From Mesohalobacter halotolerans (GTDB lineage: Bacteria; Bacteroidota; Bacteroidia; Flavobacteriales; Flavobacteriaceae): 64,000 nt of DNA. The notes beneath the pieces were generated by a model, which saw only the letters and a program-made list of their open reading frames with translations, was not told where the DNA came from and ran no database searches. Where the stretch lies: assembly GCF_006120725.1 (NCBI RefSeq), contig NZ_SWMU01000003.1:496001-560000 (forward strand). Reading direction: 5' to 3'. Each line of letters begins with the position of its first letter. Positions within the stretch are counted from its first letter, which is position 1. Shown piece after piece: positions 34,612 through 44,561 of the stretch. Position numbers and translations under genes: made by a program.

Positions 34612-35769
34612 TTATAGCTTAAACTGCTTGTTTTCTGTATGAAGTTTCCTTAGCATTGGACTACATCGGTAACGGTCTTCGTGGTATTGGTGATATAAAT
34701 CATCCATGCGCTGAACACACCAATGGATACCACGCTCGTTTGCCCAAGACAGAAGACCTTTAGGGTAATTTACGCCTTTGGTCATCGCTAATTCGATATC
34801 TTCAGCTGAAGCAATATTGAGGTATAAAGCATCAGCAGCCTCATTGATAAGCATCACAAGGATTCTGTTTAAAATATGATATCCTAATTTTTCATCTTCT
34901 GTGGGTTTTGGGTTTATAGACTCATTGTTATAATCGTAAAACCCTTTTCCTGTTTTTCGTCCTAAATAACCTGCTTCAGCAAGACGCTTTTGAGTGAATG
35001 AAGGCTTGTATCTAGGGTCGTAGTAGAAAGCCTTAAACACCGTTTCGGTAACAGCGTAATTGACATCATGACCAATAAAATCCATCAACTGGAATGGTCC
35101 CATTTTAAAATGCCCTAATGCTGTCATTGCCCAATCTATTGTCGCCACATCGGCGATGTCTTCTTCAAGAATTCTCAAAGCTTCTCCGTAAAATGGGCGT
35201 GCCACACGGTTGACGATAAACCCTGGTGTATCTTTAGCCCTCACAGGGGTCTTCCCCCAAGACTTTATCATTTCAAAAATCTGATCAAAGACTATTTTAT
35301 CAGTTTGAACCGCTGGAATAATTTCGACCAAAGGCATCAAAGGTGCTGGATTGAAAAAATGCACCCCTAAACACCGCTCAGGATGTTTTAAGGCGGAAGC
35401 TATTGAAGCAATAGACAATGATGAGGTGTTGGTCGCTATCACAGCATCTTTAGAGATGATTTGTTCCAAGTCTTTAAATACTTGTTGCTTGACCTCAAGG
35501 TCTTCAATGATAGCTTCTATACAAAATTCTGCAGTTTTAAAGTCTTTTAAATCTTTTGAATAAGTAATCCGATTTATAATATCAAGTTTTTCTTCTTCCG
35601 TTAGTCTTGATTTTTCAATCAGACGATTTAAAATTTTTTCTAGTTTTTCTTTTGATTGCTGTAAAACCTTAGGGTTTTTGTCAAATAAAACAACTTGACA
35701 ACCTTGGGTCGAAGCAATTTGCGCAATTCCGCTTCCCATAGTCCCAGCTCCAATAACACCTATAACCAT
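34612..35769 (-). CDS. 3-Hydroxyacyl-CoA dehydrogenase
   Basis: An NAD-dependent enzyme of 385 residues that oxidises 3-hydroxyacyl-CoA (3-hydroxybutyryl-CoA type). The NAD motif [13 protein letters not shown] is at residues 7-19. The catalytic segment [18 protein letters not shown] carries the catalytic His near 139, with its Glu partner just after. Duplicated C-terminal helical domains follow (about 185-280 and 290-385): the first has YPxx-like [15 protein letters not shown] and the second [15 protein letters not shown]. The second domain makes it longer than the 280-290 residue minimal enzyme; this two-C-domain form resembles PaaH. A -7 box precedes it. Confidence 0.92.
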   Translation of the reverse strand: MVIGVIGAGTMGSGIAQIASTQGCQVVLFDKNPKVLQQSKEKLEKILNRLIEKSRLTEEEKLDIINRITYSKDLKDFKTAEFCIEAIIEDLEVKQQVFKDLEQIISKDAVIATNTSSLSIASIASALKHPERCLGVHFFNPAPLMPLVEIIPAVQTDKIVFDQIFEMIKSWGKTPVRAKDTPGFIVNRVARPFYGEALRILEEDIADVATIDWAMTALGHFKMGPFQLMDFIGHDVNYAVTETVFKAFYYDPRYKPSFTQKRLAEAGYLGRKTGKGFYDYNNESINPKPTEDEKLGYHILNRILVMLINEAADALYLNIASAEDIELAMTKGVNYPKGLLSWANERGIHWCVQRMDDLYHQYHEDRYRCSPMLRKLHTENKQFKL

Positions 35770-35784
35770 TTTGTATTTTTAGTT

Positions 35785-35792
35785 CAAATATA
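35785..35792 (-). promoter_or_regulatory. -7 promoter box of the dehydrogenase gene
   Basis: The minus strand reads TATATTTG, 15 bases before the start codon at 35769. Confidence 0.45.
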
Positions 35793-35916
35793 GGATTATT
35801 CTATTGAAAATATTGATATAATATTTTGTATTTAGCCCATTCCATCAAAAGAATTGACTTGTAGTTTAAGAGTATTAATCCTGTGATTTTCTAAATAATT
35901 GGGATAAAAAAACGCA

Positions 35917-36693
35917 CTACACTTTCAAGAATGCAATACTGTGTTTATTGAAGAAAATAGGTTGTTCGACATTGACGACATGTCCGCAATTTTCGATAAT
36001 CTGCAGTCTTGCTTTTTTTTGTTGTTGAGCAATTTTTTTAATGCCCGGCAAGAACAGATGATCTTGTTCTCCCATCACATAAAGAGAAGGAATATGAGAT
36101 TCTTTTTCTCTAAAGAATTTTAAAAGTGGGTTTATCTCTGAAGCTAATTTAAACCAGCGAATAAATTCTTTTTGGTAAAGTTTTTTCGCTTCAATTACAA
36201 ATAACAAACGGGAATCTTTGTGATTTTTTCGTGGCATAATGATAAAAGCAAAAAGCTTATACAATAACATATAAGGTATAACAGATTTAAAAGCGACACC
36301 AAGTTTCATTAAAAAACGTGACCTCACATTTAATTTCATCATCGCCCCTCCAAGAATCATTTTATCAACGCGGTCAGGATAGTTTTCTGCAATATTTCTA
36401 ATAATGATAGTTCCCAGAGAAATTCCTATAAAATGTGTTTTTTTTATTTTTAAATAGTCTAAAACCTCAATGATATCATACGAAATACTATCAAAAGTAT
36501 AATCGTTTTTAAAACTGTCTTTGAGTTTAGGCTTTGAGTTACCGTGACCTCTAAGGTCTAGTAATAAGACATTAAAGTGTAATTTAAAATCTCGAATCTG
36601 TTTAAACCAAATTGTCGAACTCCCGCCAGCACCATGTACAAATGTAACCCATGGCTTTTTTTCATTATGCAAATATGTAGTGTAGTGCAACAT
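35917..36693 (-). CDS. Alpha/beta hydrolase
   Basis: A soluble alpha/beta-fold hydrolase of 258 residues. The oxyanion loop HGAGGSSTIWFKQ is at about 20-32. The nucleophile elbow GISLGT holds Ser92 or near, with the acid in MGEQDHLFLPG and the catalytic His in NCGHVVNVEQP. The helical cap is short. The general family cleaves esters, lactones or C-C bonds; no substrate can be assigned. It lies between the dehydrogenase gene and a cobalamin-receptor-like gene on the same strand, but gaps of 80-150 bases make an operon uncertain. Confidence 0.85.
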   Translation of the reverse strand: MLHYTTYLHNEKKPWVTFVHGAGGSSTIWFKQIRDFKLHFNVLLLDLRGHGNSKPKLKDSFKNDYTFDSISYDIIEVLDYLKIKKTHFIGISLGTIIIRNIAENYPDRVDKMILGGAMMKLNVRSRFLMKLGVAFKSVIPYMLLYKLFAFIIMPRKNHKDSRLLFVIEAKKLYQKEFIRWFKLASEINPLLKFFREKESHIPSLYVMGEQDHLFLPGIKKIAQQQKKARLQIIENCGHVVNVEQPIFFNKHSIAFLKV

Positions 36694-36774
36694 TTTTGCT
36701 AAAATATGTTATAAGTTCTTATTAAACAACTCAATGATAATAATTTAGAATGTTTTTAAGTATTGATCGCAAGC

Positions 36775-37545
36775 CTAATGGCATTCTCTTGTAAAGTAAT
36801 CAAAGGCTTTAAGCATTCGAGAACCATACCAACTGAAATATTCACCATTGACTAATTTTATTTTTGAATTGTCTACAGGTATTTCAGAAAAATGTTTGGT
36901 TTTAAACGGATAGGGTTCTGATGATAATAACAATATGTCTAAATCGGGTAAATCGTAAATATCAATTGTCGGGTATCGGTCTTTGTTTGCATAGACATTT
37001 TCAAAATGATTGCGTTTCAAAATATGATTGATAAAAGTATCTCCACCAACCGCCATCCAAGGGTCACGCCAAATAAAATAGGCTGCTTTTTTAAAGGGTT
37101 TGTCTTTAATAAAACTTTGGAAAGAAATGTTTTGGGCTTTTAAATCTGCAATCATCTGATGAGCCTGTGGCTGAGCTTGTAATATTTTACCGTATTCACG
37201 GATTAATCTGATATTGTCGTCAAAAGTTTTTACATCCGAAACATGAACTGGAGCTATGTTTTGAAGCTCATCTACCATAGGTTTGGTATTTTCCTCTTTA
37301 TTACAAAAAATAATATCCGGTTGTAAAGCTTCAATTTTATCAAAATGCACTTGCTTGGTGCCACCAACAAAGGTTTTTGTAGATTTTAAAGGTTTGGGAT
37401 GAACACAAAATTTGGTAATTCCAAGAATTTGTTTTTCAAAACCCAAATCTGCTAAAAGCTCAGTTTGACTCGGAACCAGTGAAATGATTCGTTGTGGAGT
37501 TGAGTGTATTTCGACAGATCGATTGAGAAAATCGTGAGTTATCAA
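36775..37545 (-). CDS. BtuF-like helical-backbone receptor without signal peptide
   Basis: A 256-residue protein of the class III substrate-binding fold, the group that binds cobalamin or metal chelates. PQRIISLVPSQTELLADLG and FVGGTKQVHFDKIEALQPD are typical of the BtuF branch. No signal peptide or lipobox is seen at the N-terminus (MITHDFLNRSVEIHSTP), so by sequence it stays in the cytoplasm, unlike a transport receptor. I recall the same signal-less form in other Flavobacteriia, so this is probably not an annotation error. No ABC permease or ATPase for it is nearby. A chaperone or cofactor-handling role is possible but unproven. Confidence 0.75.
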   Translation of the reverse strand: MITHDFLNRSVEIHSTPQRIISLVPSQTELLADLGFEKQILGITKFCVHPKPLKSTKTFVGGTKQVHFDKIEALQPDIIFCNKEENTKPMVDELQNIAPVHVSDVKTFDDNIRLIREYGKILQAQPQAHQMIADLKAQNISFQSFIKDKPFKKAAYFIWRDPWMAVGGDTFINHILKRNHFENVYANKDRYPTIDIYDLPDLDILLLSSEPYPFKTKHFSEIPVDNSKIKLVNGEYFSWYGSRMLKAFDYFTRECH

Positions 37546-37580
37546 CTTTTTTTGAGATAAGTTAAAAAAATATTAGGAAT

Positions 37581-37608
37581 AAAAAAAGGTCTTTCTAAGA
37601 AAGACCTT
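37581..37608 (-). terminator. Terminator of the tRNA-Gly/tRNA-Leu unit
   Basis: On the minus strand AAGGTCTTTC pairs perfectly with GAAAGACCTT around the loop TTA, followed by a run of T. It begins two bases after tRNA-Leu. Confidence 0.93.
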
Positions 37609-37609
37609 G

Positions 37610-37695
37610 TACTCGGAGCGGGACTTGAACCCGCACGGCCACATTCGGCCATTGGATTTTAAGTCCAACGTGTCTACCAATTCCACCATCCGAGC
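37610..37695 (-). tRNA. tRNA-Leu (UAA)
   Basis: Eighty-six bases with acceptor GCTCGGA/TCCGAGT (first pair G-U), anticodon stem TTGGA/TCCAA with loop CTTAAAA, a long variable arm TGGCCG...CGGCCA-like, T-arm GCGGG-TTCAAGT-CCCGC and discriminator A. CCA is not encoded. It lies 35 bases after tRNA-Gly on the same strand. Confidence 0.96.
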
Positions 37696-37730
37696 AGAAA
37701 TATTTTTAAAAAAGAACTTAAAATAAAAAG

Positions 37731-37802
37731 AGCGAAAGACGGGATTTGAACCCGCGACCCTCACCTTGGCAAGGTGATGCTCTACCCCTGAGCTACTTTC
37801 GC
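37731..37802 (-). tRNA. tRNA-Gly (GCC)
   Basis: Seventy-two bases with acceptor GCGAAAG/CTTTCGC, anticodon stem TCACC/GGTGA with loop TTGCCAA, T-arm GCGGG-TTCAAAT-CCCGT and discriminator T. It is the first tRNA of a Gly-Leu pair ending in a shared terminator. Confidence 0.96.
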
Positions 37803-37869
37803 GTTTATGCAATAAAATTGCGGATGCAAATTTAAGCTTTTTCTTATAATGTCAAAGTAAAATAAATAT

Positions 37870-40473
37870 TTATTTTTTCTCAATCAACATCCGCTTAATT
37901 TCATTCAATTTCATTAAAGCTTCTACAGGGGTTAAGGTCTCTATTTCCAGATTTAGGATTTCCTGTTTAATATCTTCTAATAAGGGATCATCCAACTGAA
38001 AAAAACTGAGTTGTGATTCTTGGGTAGCAGCTTTAAGATGTTCAGCAGACTCTTCGGTAGTATGCGCTTCTTCCAGTTTTTTCAATATGGTTTCAGCTTT
38101 TTTAACGACGTGTTGCGGCATACCTGCCATTTTAGCCACATGTATTCCAAAACTATGTGCACTACCGCCGGGCTTTAATGTTCTTAAAAATAAAATTTTA
38201 TCCTTGTATTCTTTGACAGCGACATTGTAGTTTTTAATCCGCTCAAACTTGTGAGTCATTTCGTTGAGTTCGTGATAATGTGTTGCAAATAGGGTTTTGG
38301 CCTGTGATGGATGTTCATGTAAGTATTCCGTTATTGCCCAAGCAATTGAAATCCCATCATAAGTGCTTGTGCCCCGACCAATTTCGTCGAGCAAAACTAA
38401 ACTGCGCTCTGAAATATTGTTGAGAATGCTCGCCGTTTCGTTCATTTCTACCATAAAAGTCGATTCGCCCATCGAGATATTATCACTCGCGCCAACACGG
38501 GTAAAGATTTTATCGACTAAACCTATCTCAGCTGATTCTGCTGGGACAAAACAGCCCATTTGTGCGAGTAAAACAATAATTGCAGTTTGGCGAAGCAAAG
38601 CCGATTTACCACTCATATTGGGCCCGGTGATCATAATAATTTGTTGTTCTTCACGGTCGAGAAACACATCGTTGGCAATATAAGCCTCGCCTTCTGGCAA
38701 TTGTTTTTCAATCACAGGATGTCGACCTGCTTTGATATCTAAATTAAAATCGTCATTAATCTCAGGCTTGTGATATTGATCTTCAAGTGCCAACTGCGCA
38801 AAGCCACAAAGCACATCCAGTTTTGCGATTAATACAGCGTTTTGTTGTACAGGTTTGATGTAGTCACGACACCAAACCACGAGGTTGTCGTAAATTTCTG
38901 CTTCCAGGACATTAATTTTCTCTTCAGCACTTAAAATTTTGGCTTCGTAAGTTTTCAATTCTTCGGTGATGTAGCGTTCGGCATTGACCAATGTTTGCTT
39001 GCGAATCCAATGATCTGGCACTTTATCTTTGTGCGTATGTCTAACTTCCAGATAATACCCAAAAACGTTATTGCTGCCAATTTTTAGTTTAGGAATTCCC
39101 GTGCTTTCAGATTCTCGCTTAAGCATCTCGTCAAGAAAATCTTTTCCCGAATAGGCCAGATCTCTAAGCTCGTCTAGTTCTTCGTGAAAGCCTTTGGCAA
39201 TGACATTGCCTTTACTGAGTAAAACCGGAGTCTCAGGTTGAATGGCTTTGTGTATTTTCTCTCTTAACAACTCGCATGTGTGCAAATTATCGGCAATAAC
39301 TTTTAAGGCTTCATTGTCTTTTTGAGACAATTCTGTTTTAATTGGAATGACAGCTTCGAGCGAGTCTTTGAGTTGTAACAATTCTCTGGGATTGACCTTT
39401 TGCGTTGCCACTTTTGATATCAAGCGCTCTAAATCGCTGATTTGTTTAAGCTGTTGCTGAATACCTTTGAGTAAATTTTGATTTTTATTGAGATAGTCAA
39501 CAGCTTCTAAACGGTCTTCAATTTTTTCGCGTTGTTTGAGTGGTAAAGACAACCAGCGTTTGAGCATTCTGCTGCCCATTGCGGAGATGGTTTTGTCTAT
39601 AACATCAATTAGCGTGAGAGCTTGTTGAGAGTTGCCTTGGTATAACTCAAGATTGCGTATGGTAAAGCGATCCATCCACACATAAGCTTCTTCGCTAATA
39701 CGCGAAATGTTGTTGATATGCTGCAACTTGTCATGCTGAGTTTCTGACAGGTAATGCATAATTGCACCACTGGCTATGATGCCAGATTCAAGATGTTCTA
39801 TCCCAAAACCTTTAAGCGAATTGGTCTTAAAATGTGAATTTAAAGTCTCTTGAGCATAATCAATTTTAAACAGCCAGTTGTCCTGAAAGAAACAATTATA
39901 ATCCTCGCCAAAGTCTGATTTAAATTGATTCTTATTTGATTTTGATACTAAAACTTCAGTAGGTGAAAAATTCTGTAATAATTTATCGATATAATCTTTT
40001 GAGCCTTCTGAAGTTAAAAATTCCCCGGTTGAAATGTCCAGAAAAGCGATACCAATATTGGTTTTTGCAAAATGAATAGCACAGAGAAAATTATTAGACC
40101 TGCTAGTTAAAACCTCATCGTTTAAAGCGACTCCTGGAGTGACCAATTCTGTTACGCCGCGTTTCACGATTTTCTTCGTCGTTTTAGGGTCTTCTAGTTG
40201 ATCGCAAATGGCAACCCGTTGACCAGCTTTAACCAATTTTGGCAAATAGGTATTCAATGAATGATGTGGAAATCCAGCCAATTCTGTGCGTTCACTCCCA
40301 TTATTCCGATTGGTCAATACAATATTGAGAATCTGTGCGGTTTTAACCGCATCTTCTCCAAAAGTTTCATAAAAATCACCAACGCGAAACAACAACAAAG
40401 CGTCAGGGTGCTTTTGTTTGATGGCATTGTATTGCTTCATCAAGGGTGTAATCGATGATTTTTTCTTGGCCAA
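37870..40473 (-). CDS. mutS: DNA mismatch repair protein MutS
   Basis: It recognises mismatches and small loops and starts repair with MutL. The 867 residues are the usual length. The mismatch-probing motif is [11 protein letters not shown] near residue 37 (Phe-x-Glu type). Connector, core, clamp and ATPase domains follow, with Walker [13 protein letters not shown] near 618, the [13 protein letters not shown] segment, Walker [17 protein letters not shown] and the dimer contact [10 protein letters not shown]. The C-terminal tail ends in a leucine-rich helix. All key residues appear intact, so repair should be functional. The gene stands alone. Confidence 0.97.
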   Translation of the reverse strand: MAKKKSSITPLMKQYNAIKQKHPDALLLFRVGDFYETFGEDAVKTAQILNIVLTNRNNGSERTELAGFPHHSLNTYLPKLVKAGQRVAICDQLEDPKTTKKIVKRGVTELVTPGVALNDEVLTSRSNNFLCAIHFAKTNIGIAFLDISTGEFLTSEGSKDYIDKLLQNFSPTEVLVSKSNKNQFKSDFGEDYNCFFQDNWLFKIDYAQETLNSHFKTNSLKGFGIEHLESGIIASGAIMHYLSETQHDKLQHINNISRISEEAYVWMDRFTIRNLELYQGNSQQALTLIDVIDKTISAMGSRMLKRWLSLPLKQREKIEDRLEAVDYLNKNQNLLKGIQQQLKQISDLERLISKVATQKVNPRELLQLKDSLEAVIPIKTELSQKDNEALKVIADNLHTCELLREKIHKAIQPETPVLLSKGNVIAKGFHEELDELRDLAYSGKDFLDEMLKRESESTGIPKLKIGSNNVFGYYLEVRHTHKDKVPDHWIRKQTLVNAERYITEELKTYEAKILSAEEKINVLEAEIYDNLVVWCRDYIKPVQQNAVLIAKLDVLCGFAQLALEDQYHKPEINDDFNLDIKAGRHPVIEKQLPEGEAYIANDVFLDREEQQIIMITGPNMSGKSALLRQTAIIVLLAQMGCFVPAESAEIGLVDKIFTRVGASDNISMGESTFMVEMNETASILNNISERSLVLLDEIGRGTSTYDGISIAWAITEYLHEHPSQAKTLFATHYHELNEMTHKFERIKNYNVAVKEYKDKILFLRTLKPGGSAHSFGIHVAKMAGMPQHVVKKAETILKKLEEAHTTEESAEHLKAATQESQLSFFQLDDPLLEDIKQEILNLEIETLTPVEALMKLNEIKRMLIEKK

Positions 40474-40532
40474 AATTAATGATTTAGGTGTTTTGGCGAA
40501 TTTAACTATTAAGACTGATGTTTGAAAGTGTA

Positions 40533-40592
40533 AATGTGATAATTTGAGAATGTGCTAATGTGATAATTTGAGAATGTGCTAATGTGATAATT
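40533..40592. repeat. 24-bp tandem repeat, 2.5 copies
   Basis: Two perfect units (40533-40556 and 40557-40580) and half a third, beginning AATGTGATAATTTGAG. It lies 60 bases upstream of mutS. The remainder of the gap to 40766 contains TTGAGCGGAGCCGAA (40617-40631) and a CTCGTT-TAT-AACGAG hairpin (40671-40685), and no gene. Confidence 0.9.
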
Positions 40593-40766
40593 AGTTCTTG
40601 GTATGACTTTGAATATTGAGCGGAGCCGAAATAAACCTATTAACAAAGCCAAAATGAACCGTCGCTAGTGCTCGTTTATAACGAGTGCCTTTAAGAAATG
40701 TCAAAAATTTTTGGTTGAGGATAGTCAAAATGAAATTCTTACTTTTGTTTTTTTATCAAAAAACAG

Positions 40767-41303
40767 ATGCGAAAACTCAAAAACGAAGAACTCAATCGGC
40801 TTTCTGTTGATGAGTATAAAACTGCTGAAAAGTCCAATTTAATTTTAATTTTAGACAACATTCGAAGTTTAAACAACATTGGTTCTGTCTTTAGAACTGC
40901 TGATGCGTTTCGAATTCAAAAAATTTACCTTTGCGGCATCACAGCGCAACCACCACATCGCGATATTCAGAAAACAGCGCTTGGCTCTACAGACAGTGTA
41001 GCCTGGGAATATGCTGAACAGACCTTGAATGTCGTAAATAAACTACAACAACATGGCATCAAAATACTCAGCATCGAACAAGCCGATGAGAGCTGTATGC
41101 TTCAAGACTTTAATTTTCATCCTAATAAAACTTATGCTATGGTGTTTGGCAATGAAGTCAAAGGTGTTCAACAAACCGTCATTGATGAAAGTGATGCAGT
41201 TATCGAAATCCCACAATTTGGGACTAAACACTCCGTAAATATTTCTGTGAGCACAGGAATTTGTTGTTGGACTTATTATGCTCAAGTCTACTTAAGGAAG
41301 TAA
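40767..41303 (+). CDS. TrmH/SpoU-family RNA 2'-O-methyltransferase
   Basis: A SAM-dependent RNA ribose methyltransferase with the trefoil-knot (SPOUT) fold. Motif 1 is NIGSVFRTADAF near residue 36. Motif 2 is MVFGNEVKGV near 127, and motif 3 is EIPQFGTKHSVNISVSTGI near 146. At 178 residues it is a core-only member without an added RNA-binding domain. The target may be a tRNA (for example position 18 or 34) or rRNA; the sequence does not decide. The following membrane-protein frame overlaps its end. Confidence 0.9.
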   Translation: MRKLKNEELNRLSVDEYKTAEKSNLILILDNIRSLNNIGSVFRTADAFRIQKIYLCGITAQPPHRDIQKTALGSTDSVAWEYAEQTLNVVNKLQQHGIKILSIEQADESCMLQDFNFHPNKTYAMVFGNEVKGVQQTVIDESDAVIEIPQFGTKHSVNISVSTGICCWTYYAQVYLRK

Positions 41304-41860
41304 TAAACTTAAATGTATTTATACCCAAAATTATTTTAGAAGATCGCTTCACAATTTATCAAAAAATCATAATTCTGTTCGTAATTGGATTTCCGTTTCT
41401 TTACGCGATTAGCAACCTATTGGAATTTGACCTAAACTTTAAAGGCTACATATTAGTTATTGTATTTGTTTTGTGTTATGGTTTCCTGATGGCTTTCGCA
41501 TTTACTAAACGTGGTTTTACTAAAATCAATTCTAAATTATATCGAGCATCTTTTGTTATGGGATTGATATTGTTCAAAAAACACATTTATATTTCTGAAT
41601 TCCCGAAAATTGCCATTTTAAAATTTAAAAAATCACAGAAGCTAACTTGGTTTTATGTTTCAAAACCTGACCTCGCATCAGATTTTAATTGTTTTGAAGT
41701 TAATCTCTTGAATGCAAGACATACCAAAAGAATTGCCATTTTAGATTTAAAAAAACAAAAAAACGTCAAACCAACTATTGAATTTTTAACTTCAAACTTT
41801 AAGCTGAAACACGAAACGTACAGTCCTAGCTTTCGCAGCAATCCAAGACGGAGACGTTAA
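41261..41860 (+). CDS. Small membrane protein, unknown, with an unclear start
   Basis: A 199-codon frame with two hydrophobic segments (about residues 35-55 and 62-80), a cytoplasmic-type basic region and a basic tail (SNPRRRR). I do not recognise the family; HIYISEFPKIAILKFKKSQK resembles nothing I can name. No ATG is available near the 5' end. Three consecutive TTG codons at 41261-41269 overlap the methyltransferase gene by about 40 bases, and the first ATG comes only after the membrane helices. It is probably real because the frame stays open and has membrane-protein composition, but its start is uncertain. Confidence 0.5.
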   Translation: MLLDLLCSSLLKEVINLNVFIPKIILEDRFTIYQKIIILFVIGFPFLYAISNLLEFDLNFKGYILVIVFVLCYGFLMAFAFTKRGFTKINSKLYRASFVMGLILFKKHIYISEFPKIAILKFKKSQKLTWFYVSKPDLASDFNCFEVNLLNARHTKRIAILDLKKQKNVKPTIEFLTSNFKLKHETYSPSFRSNPRRRR

Positions 41861-41923
41861 AAGAAGACTTTGAAGTAATAATTTATGTAAAAGCTTCCTT
41901 ATTTTAAGATAAAAGACAAGGTT

Positions 41924-41958
41924 TTGTTTTTTTTAGGCAGGTATAGGTTTTATTTTTG
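41924..41958 (+). promoter_or_regulatory. Promoter of the truA operon, nearly leaderless
   Basis: A TTG (41924-41926) and TATTTTTG (41951-41958) with a 24-base spacer. The truA ATG follows after five bases, so the transcript should begin at or just before the start codon. Confidence 0.5.
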
Positions 41959-41963
41959 CGCTT

Positions 41964-42734
41964 ATGTTGAAGCGATATTTTTTAGAATGTTCGTATTTAG
42001 GTCAAAATTACGTAGGTTGGCAAAAACAACCGGACCAAAAAAGTGTACAAACCACAATAGATGAAGCTTTATCAACCGTTTTGCAAGAAAACTTAGAGGT
42101 AATGGGTGCTGGACGAACTGATACAGGTGTACACGCTAAGTACTTTATCGCACATTTTGATACTGAAACTGCTTTAGAACATACTGAAAATTTAATCTAC
42201 AAGCTCAACACCGTACTCCCTGCCGATATTGCCGTTCAGAATATTTACAGGGTTAACGCCAATCACCACGCCAGATTTGATGCAGTCTCTCGCAGCTATC
42301 AATATCGTATCGCAACTCAAAAAAATCCTTTTGAGATCACTTCGGCTTACTATATCAAAAATGCGTTAGATGTTAAACTTATGCATAAATGCGCTCATCG
42401 CTTATTGGATTTTTCTAATTTCAAAAGTTTCTGTAAAGTTAAAACTGCTGTGAATACTTTTGAATGTGACGTTATAGAAGCTGAAGTTAAAAATCTTAAA
42501 GACGACCTTGTCGTATTTAACATTTCAGCCAATCGTTTTTTGCGCAATATGGTTAGAGCCATCACAGGGACTTTAATAGATGTTGGCTTAGGTAAAACCC
42601 ATTATGAAGATTTTATAAATATTATTAAATCTCAAGATCGCCGAAAGGCCGGCAAATCGGTCCCAGCCCATGGGTTGTATCTTACAGATATCAAATATCC
42701 TTATCCATTAAAATCAATATATGAGCAAGACTAA
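41964..42734 (+). CDS. truA: tRNA pseudouridine synthase A (TruA)
   Basis: It converts uridines 38-40 of the tRNA anticodon stem to pseudouridine. The catalytic Asp is in GAGRTDTGVHA near residue 52. The conserved region FDAVSRSYQYRI is at about 107-118, and FLRNMVRAITGTLIDVG at about 193-209. The protein has 256 residues, the normal size. Its end overlaps the start of the ABC exporter by 14 bases, so the two are translated from one mRNA. A promoter box stands directly before it. Confidence 0.96.
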   Translation: MLKRYFLECSYLGQNYVGWQKQPDQKSVQTTIDEALSTVLQENLEVMGAGRTDTGVHAKYFIAHFDTETALEHTENLIYKLNTVLPADIAVQNIYRVNANHHARFDAVSRSYQYRIATQKNPFEITSAYYIKNALDVKLMHKCAHRLLDFSNFKSFCKVKTAVNTFECDVIEAEVKNLKDDLVVFNISANRFLRNMVRAITGTLIDVGLGKTHYEDFINIIKSQDRRKAGKSVPAHGLYLTDIKYPYPLKSIYEQD

Positions 42735-44499
42735 AACAGGCAAAGCATTTGATATTGGTTTATTTAGGCGGGTTTTGGCGTTTACCAATCCTTATAAAAA
42801 AACCTTTTATTTTGTTTTATTTTCGGCCATTGCTCTAGCCGGATTAAGCATGTTGAGACCTCACTTCTTGGGTCTAATTGTGGATAACGCCCTACCGGAA
42901 GGCAATAAAACATTGCTCATAGAACTCATCATTTGGATGCTTATAGTTTTAATGGGTGAAGTGGTATTCCAGTTATCATTCATTTATTTTGCTAATTGGT
43001 TGGGGCAAGAAGTCATCAGAGATATTCGCGTCAAGCTTTTTGAACATATGATCAATTTCAAAAAGCAATATTTCGATACTTCAGCTGTGGGTCGATTAGT
43101 CACACGTGCTGTAAGTGATATTGAAACTATAGCCAGTATCTTTAGCCAAGGCTTATTTATGATTTTGAGTGATTTACTTAAAATGCTAGCGGTCTTGTTA
43201 TTTATGTTTTACAAAAGCTGGCAGCTCACACTTCTTATCCTTACGGTTTTACCTTTTGTATTTGTAGCAACGCGTATTTTCCAGCGCAAAATGAAAATTG
43301 CATTCGAAGAAGTCAGAACGCAAGTCTCTAATTTAAATTCATTTGTCCAAGAACGACTCACTGGAATGAAAATCGTTCATATTTTTAATCGAGAACGCAA
43401 AGAATATGAGAAGTTTAAAGACATTAATGATAAACATAAAATTGCTTGGAACAAAACTGTACTTTACAACTCAATCTTTTTTCCAATTGCAGAAATGTCT
43501 ATTTCAGTCACTATTGGCTTGTTGGTTTGGTTTGGAGGATTACGTGTTGTAGAATCTGACACGCTAAGTTTGGGTATCATCGTTGCCTTTATCGAATATG
43601 TCAGAATGTTGTTTGCTCCGTTGAGACAAATCGCAGATAAATTCAATTCTCTTCAAATGGGAATGGTAGCAGCCAATCGTGTATTTGGGATCTTAGATAC
43701 CGAAGCTTATATTGATAATTCTGGGACAATACAAGCTCAAAATCTCAAAGGTAAGATCACTTTTGATCATGTAAGGTTTAGTTATGTCAAGGACGAAGAA
43801 GTCTTAAAGGGGATTTCTTTACAAGTTCAACCCGGCGAAACCATTGCCATAGTTGGCGCTACTGGAGCAGGCAAAAGCACGGTCATCAATCTGCTAACCC
43901 GTTTTTATGATATCAATAGCGGTCAAATTTTAATAGATGACCGAAACATTAAAGACTATGAACTCAAATCCCTACGTCAATCTATTGCGGTGGTGCTTCA
44001 AGATGTCTTTTTGTTTGCTGAAAGCATTTTGTATAACATTACGCTTCATGACGACAACATTACAAAAGAAGACGTAATTCAAGCGGCAAAATCTATAGGT
44101 GTTCACGATTTTATCATGTCTTTACCAAATGGTTATGATTATAACGTTAAAGAACGTGGAGCTATGCTCTCTTCAGGTCAACGCCAACTCATTGCATTTT
44201 TACGGGCGTATGTTTGTAAACCTAGCATTTTGATACTTGATGAAGCGACATCGTCTATAGACAGTTACAGCGAGCAACTCATCCAGAATGCTACTGATAA
44301 AATCACAAAAGATAGAACATCAATCATTATCGCTCATCGTCTGGCCACTGTAAAAAACGCAGATAAAATTATTGTCATGGATCAAGGTCAAATTATAGAA
44401 ATAGGCACGCATGATAATTTGCTAAAAAATCCAGATGGCTATTACACAAAACTGTATCAAGCACAATTTGAAAGTGAAGAAGTCAATATTGAAGGTTAA
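42721..44499 (+). CDS. ABC exporter, ATPase-permease fusion (MsbA-like)
   Basis: A half-transporter of 592 residues that works as a dimer in the inner membrane. Six transmembrane helices fill residues about 25-315. The ATPase domain has Walker A VGATGAGKST near 380, a Q-loop, signature LSSGQRQLIAF (near 483), Walker B ILILDEATSSID and the H-loop IIAHRLATV. The first signature residue pair is LSSG rather than LSGG, a common variant. The group includes lipid A flippase MsbA and drug exporters. The coupling to truA by a 14-base overlap does not reveal a substrate. Confidence 0.93.
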   Translation: MSKTKTGKAFDIGLFRRVLAFTNPYKKTFYFVLFSAIALAGLSMLRPHFLGLIVDNALPEGNKTLLIELIIWMLIVLMGEVVFQLSFIYFANWLGQEVIRDIRVKLFEHMINFKKQYFDTSAVGRLVTRAVSDIETIASIFSQGLFMILSDLLKMLAVLLFMFYKSWQLTLLILTVLPFVFVATRIFQRKMKIAFEEVRTQVSNLNSFVQERLTGMKIVHIFNRERKEYEKFKDINDKHKIAWNKTVLYNSIFFPIAEMSISVTIGLLVWFGGLRVVESDTLSLGIIVAFIEYVRMLFAPLRQIADKFNSLQMGMVAANRVFGILDTEAYIDNSGTIQAQNLKGKITFDHVRFSYVKDEEVLKGISLQVQPGETIAIVGATGAGKSTVINLLTRFYDINSGQILIDDRNIKDYELKSLRQSIAVVLQDVFLFAESILYNITLHDDNITKEDVIQAAKSIGVHDFIMSLPNGYDYNVKERGAMLSSGQRQLIAFLRAYVCKPSILILDEATSSIDSYSEQLIQNATDKITKDRTSIIIAHRLATVKNADKIIVMDQGQIIEIGTHDNLLKNPDGYYTKLYQAQFESEEVNIEG

Positions 44500-44561
44500 T
44501 TTTCTCCTACATCTTCTTATACATAATTGTGGTATTATGTTGGATTTTTATAAATGTAAGT

